This document shows positions 42,867-52,028 of a stretch of DNA of 59,320 nt, in pieces. This stretch comes from an uncultured Pelagibacteraceae bacterium (lineage in GTDB: Bacteria > Pseudomonadota > Alphaproteobacteria > Pelagibacterales > AG-422-B15). Position 1 is the stretch's first letter. Every line of letters begins with the position of its first letter. Below the pieces are notes generated by a model that was not told the origin of the DNA, searched no databases, and was given only the letters and a program-made list of their open reading frames with translations. The stretch is taken from NCBI GenBank assembly GCA_902510025.1, contig CABWZX010000004.1:1-59320 (forward strand), written 5' to 3'. A program made the position numbers and the translations under genes.

Positions 42867-43739
42867 TTAAATAAGTGAAGCATGTTTTAATGCTTGTTCT
42901 ACTGTTTTTTTTGTTTCATTAGAAATTTCTGTAAGTGGAAGTCTTATTTCACTTGAACATAGGCCCAATTTATTAGCTGCATATTTTACTGGGCCGGGAC
43001 TTGATTCAATAAATAAAGCTGTATGCAAAGGCATGAGCAGATCATTAATTTTAGCTGCTTCTTGAAATTTACACTCCAAACATAAATTCATAAAATCAGA
43101 GCATAATTTTGGAGCGATATTTGCAGTTACAGAAATTGCTCCATGACCACCATATAACATAAAAGCTAAACATGTAGCGTCATCACCTGTTAATAAATTA
43201 AAATCTTCACCAATATCTATTCTTGAATTGTAAACTCTTGGAATATCTGCAGTGGCGTCCTTAACACCTACAATATTTTTCAGTTTAAACAATTCTTTCA
43301 TTGTCTCATTGGTCATATTTACTACAGACCTGCCAGGTATATTGTAAATAATTATTGGTATATTGGAGTTTGTAGCAATTGACTTATAGTGTTCGTACAT
43401 CCCTTTTTGAGTAGGCTTATTGTAATATGGAGTTACTATTAATGCTGCATCAGCACCGGATTTCTCAGCATGGCAAGTAAGATCAATTGCTTCCTCGGTA
43501 TTATTTGATCCAGTGCCTGCAATAACTGGAACTCTTTTATTGACCTGATCTATACAAATTTCAACAGCTTGCTTATGCTCCTCATGGGATAAAGTTGGAG
43601 ACTCTCCAGTTGTTCCAACTGGAACTACCCCGTGAATCCCCTCGTCAATTTGAAAATCAATAAAAGACCTAAATGATTCTTCATCAATTTTGCCATTCTT
43701 AAATGGGGTAATAAGAGCTGTAAATGATCCCTTTAACAT
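42867..43739 (-). CDS. dapA: 4-hydroxy-tetrahydrodipicolinate synthase
   Basis: Condenses pyruvate with aspartate semialdehyde, the first committed step to lysine and diaminopimelate; 290 residues. The Schiff-base Lys160 is in VGVKDATAD; Tyr132 lies in IIIYNIPGRS and the Thr43-Thr44 pair in VGTTGESP. A TAAAAT box on the minus strand ends six bases before the ATG. It is divergent from slt. Confidence 0.96.
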   Translation of the reverse strand: MLKGSFTALITPFKNGKIDEESFRSFIDFQIDEGIHGVVPVGTTGESPTLSHEEHKQAVEICIDQVNKRVPVIAGTGSNNTEEAIDLTCHAEKSGADAALIVTPYYNKPTQKGMYEHYKSIATNSNIPIIIYNIPGRSVVNMTNETMKELFKLKNIVGVKDATADIPRVYNSRIDIGEDFNLLTGDDATCLAFMLYGGHGAISVTANIAPKLCSDFMNLCLECKFQEAAKINDLLMPLHTALFIESSPGPVKYAANKLGLCSSEIRLPLTEISNETKKTVEQALKHASLI

Positions 43740-43745
43740 AAAACT

Positions 43746-43751
43746 ATTTTA
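43746..43751 (-). promoter_or_regulatory. Candidate -10 box of dapA
   Basis: TAAAAT on the minus strand, six bases before the dapA ATG. The -35 region is poor (TTGTTT at 19 bases), so this is tentative. Confidence 0.3.
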
Positions 43752-43819
43752 GCACTATTAATTATTTAAAAAACAATAAATCATAAATATACTCCCTTTA
43801 ACATAAATACCTTTATCTT

Positions 43820-45934
43820 GTGAAAAAAATAGCATTAATCATATTACTCGCATTTATTCCTTATTCATTGGATGCATCTACTACAAACTTTCCATTAAAG
43901 AGACCTGACCACGTAGCGGCATCACTTATGATTGACAAGCTTTTTCCTGTAAAAAGGCCTTCGCAACCTATTTTATCACAAATACTAAGCAATAAAGATT
44001 ATGAATTATTTGAGCTCGCTCTGGATAAGGCTGAAAAATATAAATGGGATAGAGTTAAAGGGATTCAATCAAATATTAAAGATGACTTGGCAAGAGATGT
44101 ACTTGAATGGCTAAGGTACTATAACGGAGCGACAGATTTAAATTTCTCCAACTATAAAGAATATATAAGCCTTAACTCACAGTGGCCATTAATTGAAAGT
44201 ATTAAATTAAAGGCAGAGTCCAAAATAACATTTCAAGAAGACAATAAAGAATTAATAAAATATTTCAGAGATAATCCTCCTAAAACTGGATGGGGTAAAA
44301 TATATTATGGAAATGCATTATTAAATATTGGTGAAATAGAAAAAGGAAGTGCTCTCATAAAAGAAGGATACATTAGTGGAAGCCTAACAAGAAAAGAACA
44401 AGCACGAGTTATTAAAAAATTTAAAAATTTATTTAATCAAGAAGATCATAAAAAACGGATAAATGAATTACTTTGGGATGGAAAGTATCGTACTGCAAGT
44501 AGGTTAATAAAATATGTAAATAAAGATTTCCAAAAATTATATGAGGCAAGAATAGGTCTTATCTCTTTTGCTGGAGGAGTTGATGACCTTATTGCAAGAG
44601 TGCCAAAAAGATTGGCTAATCATCCTGGTCTAGTGCATGATAGAATAAAATGGCGAATAAAAAAAAGAAAATACGATAGTGCCCTTGAGCTACTTTTATC
44701 AATAAGTGAATCTGATCCAAAAAAACTTCAGAGGCCAGAAAAATTTTGGCGTCAAAAAAATATATTAATTCGTAGGTTGATTGACCAACATCAATATAAC
44801 ACAGCTTATGAACTTGCAACTAATCATGGATTAACATCAAACGCAGATATCGCATCAGCTGAATGGATGGCAGGTTGGATCAGTATTACATTCTTAGATA
44901 ATCCACAAGATGCTCTGCAGCATTTTGAAGAGATTTGGAATGTATCATCTAGACCAATATCAAAAGCACGGGCAGCTTACTGGATAGGAAAGTCATATGA
45001 AGAAGTCGGAAATAAAGAAAAATCTCAGGAATGGTATAATAAGGCCTCTGTTTATAATTTAACATTTTATGGACAGTTAGCTGGTGTAAAATCGGAAGAA
45101 AATATTTTCTTTGATCCAGTAGTAAATGTTAAAAGAGAAGAAAGTGAAGAATCAATTCAGCTTAATAACAAAGTTTATGCAGCAATCTCACTTCTTAATG
45201 AATTTGACAGACCAAAGATTGTCAAAAAGTTTTTAAAAGATTTAGCAGATAGAGAAGATATAGTTGTTGCATCAAATGCTATGCAAATTGCAGCAGATAT
45301 AGGTAGGCACGATTTTGCAGTACAGGCAGGAAAAATATTTTATTATAACAATGTAATTCTTGACTCAAAAAGTTTCCCAGTTGTTGATAGACCCGAGTTT
45401 GGAAAGATTATGTTTCCTGATCAAAGCTTAATTCATTCTGTAATTAGACAAGAAAGTCAATTTGATCCAAAGGCAGGAAGTCATGCTGGTGCTAAAGGAT
45501 TAATGCAGTTAATGCCATATACTGCAAAAAAAGTTTCTCAGGGACTTAATCTAGAATATTCAAAAAGCAAACTAACTGACAATCCTAATTACAATGTTAT
45601 TCTCGGAAGCGCATATTTAGATATTCTCCTATCCAACTTAGATGGCTCATATATTTTAACTCTTGCTGCTTATAATGCTGGACAATCAAGAGTTGCGGCT
45701 TGGATTAAAAAATATGGAGACCCAAGAAAAGACGATATTGATGCTGTAGATTGGATAGAGCTAATACCATTCAAAGAAACTCGCAACTACGTACAAAGAG
45801 TTCTAGAGAATGTTCAAGTTTATAGTTTTCTTGAGAATAACAATACACCTCAACCTTACTCGATACTTGAAAATTTAAATCGAGGATATGTGGGCGGAAA
45901 GACTATAATTAAGCCAGTAAAAAAGAACAGCTAG
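43820..45934 (+). CDS. slt: Soluble lytic murein transglycosylase
   Basis: Periplasmic peptidoglycan lyase; 704 residues. The GTG start at 43820 gives a signal peptide ending about residue 19 (YSLDA). A long helical-repeat region (about 60-520) forms the superhelical ring of Slt70-type enzymes. The C-terminal SLT domain (about 545-660) has the catalytic Glu in VIRQESQFDPKAGS, then GAKGLMQLMP and LAAYNAGQSRVAAW. No ribosome binding site is visible before GTG. It probably heads a unit with the next oxidoreductase. Confidence 0.92.
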   Translation: MKKIALIILLAFIPYSLDASTTNFPLKRPDHVAASLMIDKLFPVKRPSQPILSQILSNKDYELFELALDKAEKYKWDRVKGIQSNIKDDLARDVLEWLRYYNGATDLNFSNYKEYISLNSQWPLIESIKLKAESKITFQEDNKELIKYFRDNPPKTGWGKIYYGNALLNIGEIEKGSALIKEGYISGSLTRKEQARVIKKFKNLFNQEDHKKRINELLWDGKYRTASRLIKYVNKDFQKLYEARIGLISFAGGVDDLIARVPKRLANHPGLVHDRIKWRIKKRKYDSALELLLSISESDPKKLQRPEKFWRQKNILIRRLIDQHQYNTAYELATNHGLTSNADIASAEWMAGWISITFLDNPQDALQHFEEIWNVSSRPISKARAAYWIGKSYEEVGNKEKSQEWYNKASVYNLTFYGQLAGVKSEENIFFDPVVNVKREESEESIQLNNKVYAAISLLNEFDRPKIVKKFLKDLADREDIVVASNAMQIAADIGRHDFAVQAGKIFYYNNVILDSKSFPVVDRPEFGKIMFPDQSLIHSVIRQESQFDPKAGSHAGAKGLMQLMPYTAKKVSQGLNLEYSKSKLTDNPNYNVILGSAYLDILLSNLDGSYILTLAAYNAGQSRVAAWIKKYGDPRKDDIDAVDWIELIPFKETRNYVQRVLENVQVYSFLENNNTPQPYSILENLNRGYVGGKTIIKPVKKNS

Positions 45935-45941
45935 TAATATT

Positions 45942-47234
45942 ATGTTACCAAATAATGACCAAACATGTGGTTGGATCAATGAACTACCAAAACGAACAGG
46001 TATAAATAAATTTGAAGGTCAAGCCTCATGTGATTGGATTATTGTCGGGGCCGGGTATACCGGGCTTTCTGCAGCTAGACAGCTAGGAAATATGAATCCA
46101 AACATGAATATTGCAGTTATTGATGCTGAAGTGGCTGGAGAAGGTGCGAGTAGTAGAAATTCTGGTTATTTAGTTGAAAGTACTATGAATGATGGGTTCG
46201 TATCATCTAAAAATACTGAAGATTACAAAACTAAGTGTGATCTGTACTCATTGGGTATTGAAAAAGTAAAAAAATTTATAACACAGCATCAAGTTGACTG
46301 CGATTGGAATGAATGTGGAAAATATTATGCATCTTCAAAAATAGAAGATGAGAAAAAGTTAACCAGATTCAATAATATGCTTTCTTCATTAAAGATTAAA
46401 AATCAAATTCTATATAAGGATGACTTACAAAATAGGCTTGGAACAGGATTTTATAAAATTGGCATATATACAAATGGTGGCATTCTTTTAAACCCAGCAA
46501 AATTAGCTAGATCAATGGTAGATTCTTTGCCTGAAAATGTAACTCTTTATGAAAATTCTCCATTGCTTAAATGGGAGACAATAAATAAAAAAATTAATTG
46601 TACCCTTTCTAGAGGAACAATCAATGCATCATCAATTATATTCTGTACAAATGGTTTTCTGTCATCACTGGGTATAGAGAGTCATTATAGTTTTCCTCTC
46701 TTATTGACAGCAAGTATGACAAGAAGGCTTACAGATAAAGAATTTAATCAAATTGGGTCACCTAGTGAATGGGGTGTCTTATCAATAAGGCCAATGGGTG
46801 CAACAGTTAGAATGACAAATGACCGTCGCATACTTATTAGAAATACAGTTTCACTTCATAAGAATTATACAAATATAGAAAGTAATAAAAATATTCATCT
46901 AAAAGGGATCCTAAAAAGATTTCCTTCATTGCCAAAAGATATCATTGAAACAACATGGTCAGGCACTGTTTGTCGAAGTGGAAACGCTGCTCCAATTTTC
47001 AAAAAAATAAGTAATAATATTTATGCTACAGGTTGTTTTAATGGATCTGGAATTGGACTTGGAACTCTATTTGGAGAGGAGATAGCTAATAAAGCATGCA
47101 ATAATATGACAAATGAGATTGAGTTGATTCAAAGAAACAAGAAACCGAATTGGTTACCGCCACAACCTTTTTTAAATTTGGGTATCAAAGCAAGATTTTT
47201 AATTGATAAAAATTATGCTAAATCTGAACTATAA
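45942..47234 (+). CDS. FAD-dependent oxidoreductase, DAO family (second copy)
   Basis: A 430-residue flavoprotein with the FAD motif IIVGAGYTGLSAARQLG near 33-49, EGASSRNSGYLVES near 68-81 and a C-terminal GCFNGSGIGLGTLFGEE. It belongs to the same family as the PuuB-like protein encoded at 31528, but is clearly diverged; the N-terminus lacks the SYY motif. Amine or amino-acid oxidation is likely; the substrate is unknown. It starts seven bases after slt, with which it has no obvious functional link, and is convergent with tRNA-Ser. Confidence 0.82.
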   Translation: MLPNNDQTCGWINELPKRTGINKFEGQASCDWIIVGAGYTGLSAARQLGNMNPNMNIAVIDAEVAGEGASSRNSGYLVESTMNDGFVSSKNTEDYKTKCDLYSLGIEKVKKFITQHQVDCDWNECGKYYASSKIEDEKKLTRFNNMLSSLKIKNQILYKDDLQNRLGTGFYKIGIYTNGGILLNPAKLARSMVDSLPENVTLYENSPLLKWETINKKINCTLSRGTINASSIIFCTNGFLSSLGIESHYSFPLLLTASMTRRLTDKEFNQIGSPSEWGVLSIRPMGATVRMTNDRRILIRNTVSLHKNYTNIESNKNIHLKGILKRFPSLPKDIIETTWSGTVCRSGNAAPIFKKISNNIYATGCFNGSGIGLGTLFGEEIANKACNNMTNEIELIQRNKKPNWLPPQPFLNLGIKARFLIDKNYAKSEL

Positions 47235-47236
47235 AT

Positions 47237-47328
47237 TGGCGGAGAGAGTGGGATTCGAACCCACGGTACATGTTGCCATGTACGACAAGTTAGCAACCTG
47301 CTGCTTTCGACCACTCAGCCATCTCTCC
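47237..47328 (-). tRNA. tRNA-Ser (anticodon GCT)
   Basis: The minus strand gives acceptor GGAGAGA (47328-47322) paired with TCTCTCC (47247-47241), anticodon loop TTGCTAA, a long variable arm typical of class II tRNAs, and T arm GGGTTCGAATCCC. The discriminator is G and CCA is encoded at 47239-47237. It lies 29 bases downstream of gatB on the same strand. Confidence 0.97.
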
Positions 47329-47357
47329 GAGCAATATTAGTGATATCTAATTTAATT

Positions 47358-48788
47358 TTAATTATCTAGCTTTTTCTTTAAAAGTTTATTTAAAGTACCT
47401 GGATTAGCTTTTCCTTTGCTTAGTTTCATAACCTCTCCTACAAAAAAACCAAGAAGTTTTGTTTTTCCATTCTTATACTTCTCAATATTTTCTGGATTAC
47501 TATTAAGTACTTCATCTACTAATTTCTCAATTTCTCCTTCATCACTAATTTGTGATAAACCTTTTTCCTCAATTATTAAATTAGGATTTTTTCCTGTCTC
47601 GCACATATCTTCAAAAATATCTTTAGCAAGACGGTTAGAAATTTTTCCGCTCTCAATATTGTCTAATAATTCTCCCATCATATCCGCAGAAACTGGGCTA
47701 TCTTGAATTGAGATATTTTTTTTATTCAAAACGGAGAACAGTTCACCAGTAACCCATGTGGTTACAAGTTTAGGAGCCCTTCCTTTAACGACCGCTTCAT
47801 AGTATTCGCTTGTTGCTTTATCAGAAACAACCACTTCAGCGTCATAATTACTAAGTGAATATTCTTTAACAAATCTTGCTTTTTTCTCATCTGGAAGTTC
47901 GGGTATATTTTTTTTAATATTCTCAATCCATTCTTTTTCTAAAACTAAAGGCAAAAGATCGGGGTCAGGAAAATATCTATAATCATGAGCATCTTCTTTT
48001 GATCTCATTGAACGTGTTTCTCCTGAATTAATATCATATAAACGTGTTTCTTGATCTACGCGTTTACCTGAATCTATTAGTTTAATTTGTCTTTTTGATT
48101 CATATACAATTGCAGAACTAATATGCTTAAAAGAATTTAGATTTTTGATTTCACAACGTGTACCGAGTGCTTCGCCATCTTTATTTACTGAAACATTAAC
48201 ATCTGCTCTGAGTGAACCTTGTTCCATATTCCCATCGCAGGTATCTAAATACCGAAGTATACTCCTAACCTTTCTCACATAATTAACAGCTTCTTTAGGT
48301 GAGTTCATGTCAGGTTTGGAAACAATCTCCATAAGCGCTATTCCTGAACGATTAAGATCAACAAATGTGTACTTTGGATCCTGATCATGGAGGCTTTTTC
48401 CCGCATCTTGTTCAAGATGTAAACGCTCTATTCCAATTCTTTTCTGATTATTTTCTGTCTCAATATCAATATATCCTTCTCCTACAATTGGATCTTTATA
48501 TTGAGATATCTGATAACCTTGAGGCAAATCTTGATAAAAATAATTCTTACGATCAAAAATTGATTTCTCATTTATTTTTGCATTAATTCCAATTCCAGAT
48601 CTAACAGCTTGCTCTACACAGTAACTATTAATAACTGGAAGCATCCCTGGCATAGCTGCATCTATTAAGCTAACTTGACTATTCGGGCTTGATCCAAAAT
48701 CAGTAGGAGATGAAGAAAATAATTTTGAATTTGATTTAACTTGAGCATGGATTTCAATGCCTATTACCAAGTTCCAGTCATTAATCAT
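47358..48788 (-). CDS. gatB: Aspartyl/glutamyl-tRNA amidotransferase subunit B
   Basis: Binds and activates misacylated Glu-tRNA(Gln)/Asp-tRNA(Asn) for amidation. I choose the ATG at 48788 (476 residues, MINDWNLVIGIEIHAQ), which overlaps the gatA stop as ATGA and has GGTGG upstream; an ATG at 48800 would add four residues. Motifs: GIEIHAQVKSNSKLFS, RKNYFYQDLPQGYQISQ, and EIKNLNSF. The C-terminal YqeY-like tail reaches KLLKKKLDN. Confidence 0.95.
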   Translation of the reverse strand: MINDWNLVIGIEIHAQVKSNSKLFSSSPTDFGSSPNSQVSLIDAAMPGMLPVINSYCVEQAVRSGIGINAKINEKSIFDRKNYFYQDLPQGYQISQYKDPIVGEGYIDIETENNQKRIGIERLHLEQDAGKSLHDQDPKYTFVDLNRSGIALMEIVSKPDMNSPKEAVNYVRKVRSILRYLDTCDGNMEQGSLRADVNVSVNKDGEALGTRCEIKNLNSFKHISSAIVYESKRQIKLIDSGKRVDQETRLYDINSGETRSMRSKEDAHDYRYFPDPDLLPLVLEKEWIENIKKNIPELPDEKKARFVKEYSLSNYDAEVVVSDKATSEYYEAVVKGRAPKLVTTWVTGELFSVLNKKNISIQDSPVSADMMGELLDNIESGKISNRLAKDIFEDMCETGKNPNLIIEEKGLSQISDEGEIEKLVDEVLNSNPENIEKYKNGKTKLLGFFVGEVMKLSKGKANPGTLNKLLKKKLDN

Positions 48789-50260
48789 GTTATCCACCAT
48801 TTTTCTGGAGTTGCTTTATATTGAACTGTTTCCTCAATATTTTTTGCAATGTTAAGAAGCTTTTGTTCTTCAAATGAATTTGTAATTAATTGTAAACCAA
48901 TAGGTAGATTCTTTTCGTCGTTTGAAAAAGGTATGGATATGCCTGGAATACCAGCTAAATTCACCGGAACAGTGAAAATATCATTAAAATAATTCTGAAC
49001 TGGATCATTTGGTTCATTGGCAATTTCAAATGCAGTACTGGGTGTTGATGGTGTTAATATTGCATCTACATCATTAAAAGCTTTGTTAAAATCATCTTTG
49101 ATTAAAGATCTTACCTTTTGGGCTTTTAAATAATATGCATCATAATAACCCGAAGACAAAACATAAGTTCCTATTAATATTCTTCGCTTAACTTCATCTC
49201 CAAAACCTTCTGACCTTGTTTTCTCATACATATCAATTAAATTTTCACCTTGTTCTCTTAGGCCATAACGTACTCCATCATAACGAGCTAAGTTTGAAGA
49301 TGCTTCCGCAGGTGCAATAATGTAATAAGTTGGTAAAGCACTCATTGTATGAGGCAGGCTAATATTAATAATCTCTGCACCATTTGATTTTAAAAGATCT
49401 TTACATGCATCCCAGGCTTTCAGAGTACTTTTAGGGAGATCATCACTCATAAATTCTTTTGGAACTCCTACCTTCATTCCTTTGACATTAGAGTTCATAT
49501 TTTGAGAGTAGTTTTCTTTTTCTTTAATGGAAGATGTTGAGTCTTTATTGTCATGTCCAGAGATGATATCTAAAAGTATTGCTGCATCATCAACAGTTTT
49601 AGTAATCGGACCAGCCTGATCAAGAGATGAAGCAAAAGCAACAATACCCCATCTTGATACACGTCCATACGAAGGCTTGAGTCCAACGGTTCCAGTAAAA
49701 GATGCGGGCTGTCTGATAGACCCTCCTGTATCAGTTCCTAATGAAGCAATACATAAATCTCCTGCAACTGCTGCCGCAGAGCCGCCCGAAGATCCACCTG
49801 GGACAAGATCTGCTTTTGAATCTTTTAATTTCCACGGGTTCTTTACAGGTCCAAAGTAACTTGTTTTATTTGTTGATCCCATAGCAAACTCATCACAGTT
49901 TAATTTTCCTAAACTAATTAAGCCTGAATCCTTACATTTTTGAGTTACAGTTGATTCATATGTTGGAATAAAATCTGAAAGTATTTTACTTGAGGCGGTC
50001 GTTAAGGTGCCTTTAGTGCAAAAAAGATCTTTAATTCCAATTGGAACACCATCAAAATCACTTTTTAAACTATTTGAGGCTCTTCGTTCATCAGATTTAA
50101 CTGCTTCTGATAAGGAAGATTCTTCTAGCACATAATTATAACAGTTTAGCTCTTTTCCTTCTGTTATATTTTTTAAATAAAGTTCAGTTAATTCTTTTGA
50201 AGATAATTCTTTATTTTTAAGAAGATCAGATGCTTGTTTTATAGTTAAATTTTCAGTCAT
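48785..50260 (-). CDS. gatA: Aspartyl/glutamyl-tRNA amidotransferase subunit A
   Basis: The amidase subunit that releases ammonia from glutamine or asparagine; 491 residues. The Ser-cisSer-Lys triad is visible: Lys in GVPIGIKDLFCTKG, and the Ser residues in VPGGSSGGSAAAVAG and GTDTGGSIRQPASFTG. gatC abuts its start and gatB overlaps its end, so the complex is made from one transcript. Confidence 0.96.
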   Translation of the reverse strand: MTENLTIKQASDLLKNKELSSKELTELYLKNITEGKELNCYNYVLEESSLSEAVKSDERRASNSLKSDFDGVPIGIKDLFCTKGTLTTASSKILSDFIPTYESTVTQKCKDSGLISLGKLNCDEFAMGSTNKTSYFGPVKNPWKLKDSKADLVPGGSSGGSAAAVAGDLCIASLGTDTGGSIRQPASFTGTVGLKPSYGRVSRWGIVAFASSLDQAGPITKTVDDAAILLDIISGHDNKDSTSSIKEKENYSQNMNSNVKGMKVGVPKEFMSDDLPKSTLKAWDACKDLLKSNGAEIINISLPHTMSALPTYYIIAPAEASSNLARYDGVRYGLREQGENLIDMYEKTRSEGFGDEVKRRILIGTYVLSSGYYDAYYLKAQKVRSLIKDDFNKAFNDVDAILTPSTPSTAFEIANEPNDPVQNYFNDIFTVPVNLAGIPGISIPFSNDEKNLPIGLQLITNSFEEQKLLNIAKNIEETVQYKATPEKWWIT

Positions 50261-50548
50261 TTATTCAATTACTTTTGGAACAACATAGAAATTCATTTCC
50301 TGTTCAGGTGCATTTTCCAATACATCTTCAGCCTCATTTATTTTCTCAACAATATCTTCTCGGGATAATAGCTTTTGCTCTAGTGAATTAGAAGTTGGAT
50401 CAACTTGATCAGTTTTAATTTCCTGTAATTGGTCAACAAACTTTAAAATTGAATTTAGATCTTCACCTAAACTATCAAGTTTATCATCTTTTATCGATAT
50501 GCGTGCCAGCTTACCAAGTTTTAAAAGGTTTTTCTTATCAAATTCCAT
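50261..50548 (-). CDS. gatC: Aspartyl/glutamyl-tRNA amidotransferase subunit C
   Basis: Small stabilising subunit of GatCAB; 95 residues. Family text is KLGKLARISIKDDKL near 11-25, LNSILKFVDQLQEI near 31-44 and the C-terminal FYVVPKVIE. First gene of gatC-gatA-gatB, divergent from ruvX across 50 bases that hold AT-rich promoter-like sequence. Confidence 0.93.
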   Translation of the reverse strand: MEFDKKNLLKLGKLARISIKDDKLDSLGEDLNSILKFVDQLQEIKTDQVDPTSNSLEQKLLSREDIVEKINEAEDVLENAPEQEMNFYVVPKVIE

Positions 50549-50585
50549 AATGTTAAGAACTATTATCTATAAACATTGTATGATA

Positions 50586-50591
50586 TATAAT
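50586..50591 (+). promoter_or_regulatory. Candidate -10 box of the ruvX-pyrB-plsY unit
   Basis: Perfect TATAAT ending seven bases before the ruvX ATG at 50599. No good -35 hexamer stands at 16-18 bases, so only the -10 supports it. Confidence 0.35.
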
Positions 50592-50598
50592 CAAAAAA

Positions 50599-51087
50599 AT
50601 GCTTAATGAAACAAAAAAAGAAGTTGATTTACTTGATCTCAAAAACATTGTTGAAAGTAAGCATAAAATCATAGGACTAGACTTAGGTAAAAAACGAATT
50701 GGGGTTTCAATTTCAACCTCAGACATGGATGGAGCCCTTCCCCTAAGAACAATACAATATTCAAACATAAAAGATCTTATAGAAGAATTATCAGTAATTA
50801 TAAAAACTCATGATATTAAGGCAATGGTAATTGGATTACCTATAAATATGGATGGCTCAGAAGGAAAAAGCTCACAATCTATAAGAGACAAGTCAAATAA
50901 AATATTAAGCTTCTTTGAGATGCCTTATTCTTTTTGGGACGAAAGATTATCAACAGCAGCTGTAGCACAGCTTTATGAATCCCCTTCAAAAACAAGACAA
51001 AAAAAGAAGAATCCAAAAAAAGACATTGATAACTTAGCATCAGCATTTATCTTGGAAGGTGCTCTTGAATACATTAAAAGGAATTAG
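50599..51087 (+). CDS. ruvX: RuvX/YqgF family pre-16S rRNA nuclease
   Basis: RNase H-fold protein, implicated in 5' maturation of 16S rRNA; 162 residues. The fold's first strand is IIGLDLGKKRIGVSIS (about 30-45) with the catalytic Asp. VIGLPINMDGSEG and WDERLSTAA, and DNLASAFIL with the final Asp, complete the site. It has about 25 extra residues before the domain. pyrB follows after two bases. Confidence 0.92.
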   Translation: MLNETKKEVDLLDLKNIVESKHKIIGLDLGKKRIGVSISTSDMDGALPLRTIQYSNIKDLIEELSVIIKTHDIKAMVIGLPINMDGSEGKSSQSIRDKSNKILSFFEMPYSFWDERLSTAAVAQLYESPSKTRQKKKNPKKDIDNLASAFILEGALEYIKRN

Positions 51088-51089
51088 CA

Positions 51090-52028
51090 ATGATTGAGAA
51101 AGTTAATATTCCAGAAATTTCTCAAAAACATCTACATGGAATCAAAGATCTTACCGTTGATGATATCAATAAGATTTTAGAATTAAGTAACTTTTTCAAA
51201 TTAAATAATAGAGAGAAAGATAAAAATTACCCGATATTAAAAGGCCGAACAATAATTAACCTTTTTTTTGAACCTTCCACTCGAACTTTAATTTCTTTCG
51301 AAATTGCTGCAAAACGATTAGGTGCAGATGTAATTAATATGAATATAGAAGGTTCTTCACTAAGGAAAGGTGAGAGTCTTCAAGACACAGCCAATACATT
51401 AGGAGCAATGAACCCGGATCTTGTTGTAATTAGACATGGAATAGATAATGCAACAAAACAAATCTCAGAAATTTTAAGCTGCCCTGTGATTAATGCTGGA
51501 GAAGGAATTAATGAACACCCTACCCAAGCTCTTCTGGATGCTTACACTATAATAAATAATGAAAGAAACTTAGAAAATATAACGGTTGCAATTTGTGGTG
51601 ACTTAGAACATAGCAGAGTTGCACGTTCAAATTACTATCTCCTTAAAAAGATGAAGTCTAATGTAAGGTTTGTATATCCAGAATTTTTTAAGCCAAAAGA
51701 CTTAGATAAATATGACGTAGAAACTTTCACTAATCTAGAGAAAGGTATAACAGATGCTGATATTGTTATGATGTTAAGAATACAAAATGAAAGAATATCA
51801 GATATGAAGTTGCCTTCAAAAGAATCATACTTTGAAAAATTTGGTCTAACCTATAAGAAGTTAAAATTAGCTAAACCTGACGCTCTTGTCTTGCATCCAG
51901 GTCCTATAAATAGAAACGTAGAAATTGAAGATAGCTTAGCTGACGATATAGACAAATCAGTTATTAATGAACAAGTTGAAAATGGTGTAGCAGTAAGAAT
52001 GGCCTGCTTATCAATAATGGTAAAATAA
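51090..52028 (+). CDS. pyrB: Aspartate carbamoyltransferase, catalytic subunit
   Basis: Makes carbamoyl-aspartate in pyrimidine synthesis; 312 residues. Carbamoyl phosphate motif is FFEPSTRTLISFEIAAKRLG (about 56-75); aspartate-binding HPTQALLDAYTI, and MMLRIQNER near 225, are intact. No pyrI or pyrC follows, although pyrC is the frequent neighbour. It ends directly at the plsY start. Confidence 0.96.
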   Translation: MIEKVNIPEISQKHLHGIKDLTVDDINKILELSNFFKLNNREKDKNYPILKGRTIINLFFEPSTRTLISFEIAAKRLGADVINMNIEGSSLRKGESLQDTANTLGAMNPDLVVIRHGIDNATKQISEILSCPVINAGEGINEHPTQALLDAYTIINNERNLENITVAICGDLEHSRVARSNYYLLKKMKSNVRFVYPEFFKPKDLDKYDVETFTNLEKGITDADIVMMLRIQNERISDMKLPSKESYFEKFGLTYKKLKLAKPDALVLHPGPINRNVEIEDSLADDIDKSVINEQVENGVAVRMACLSIMVK

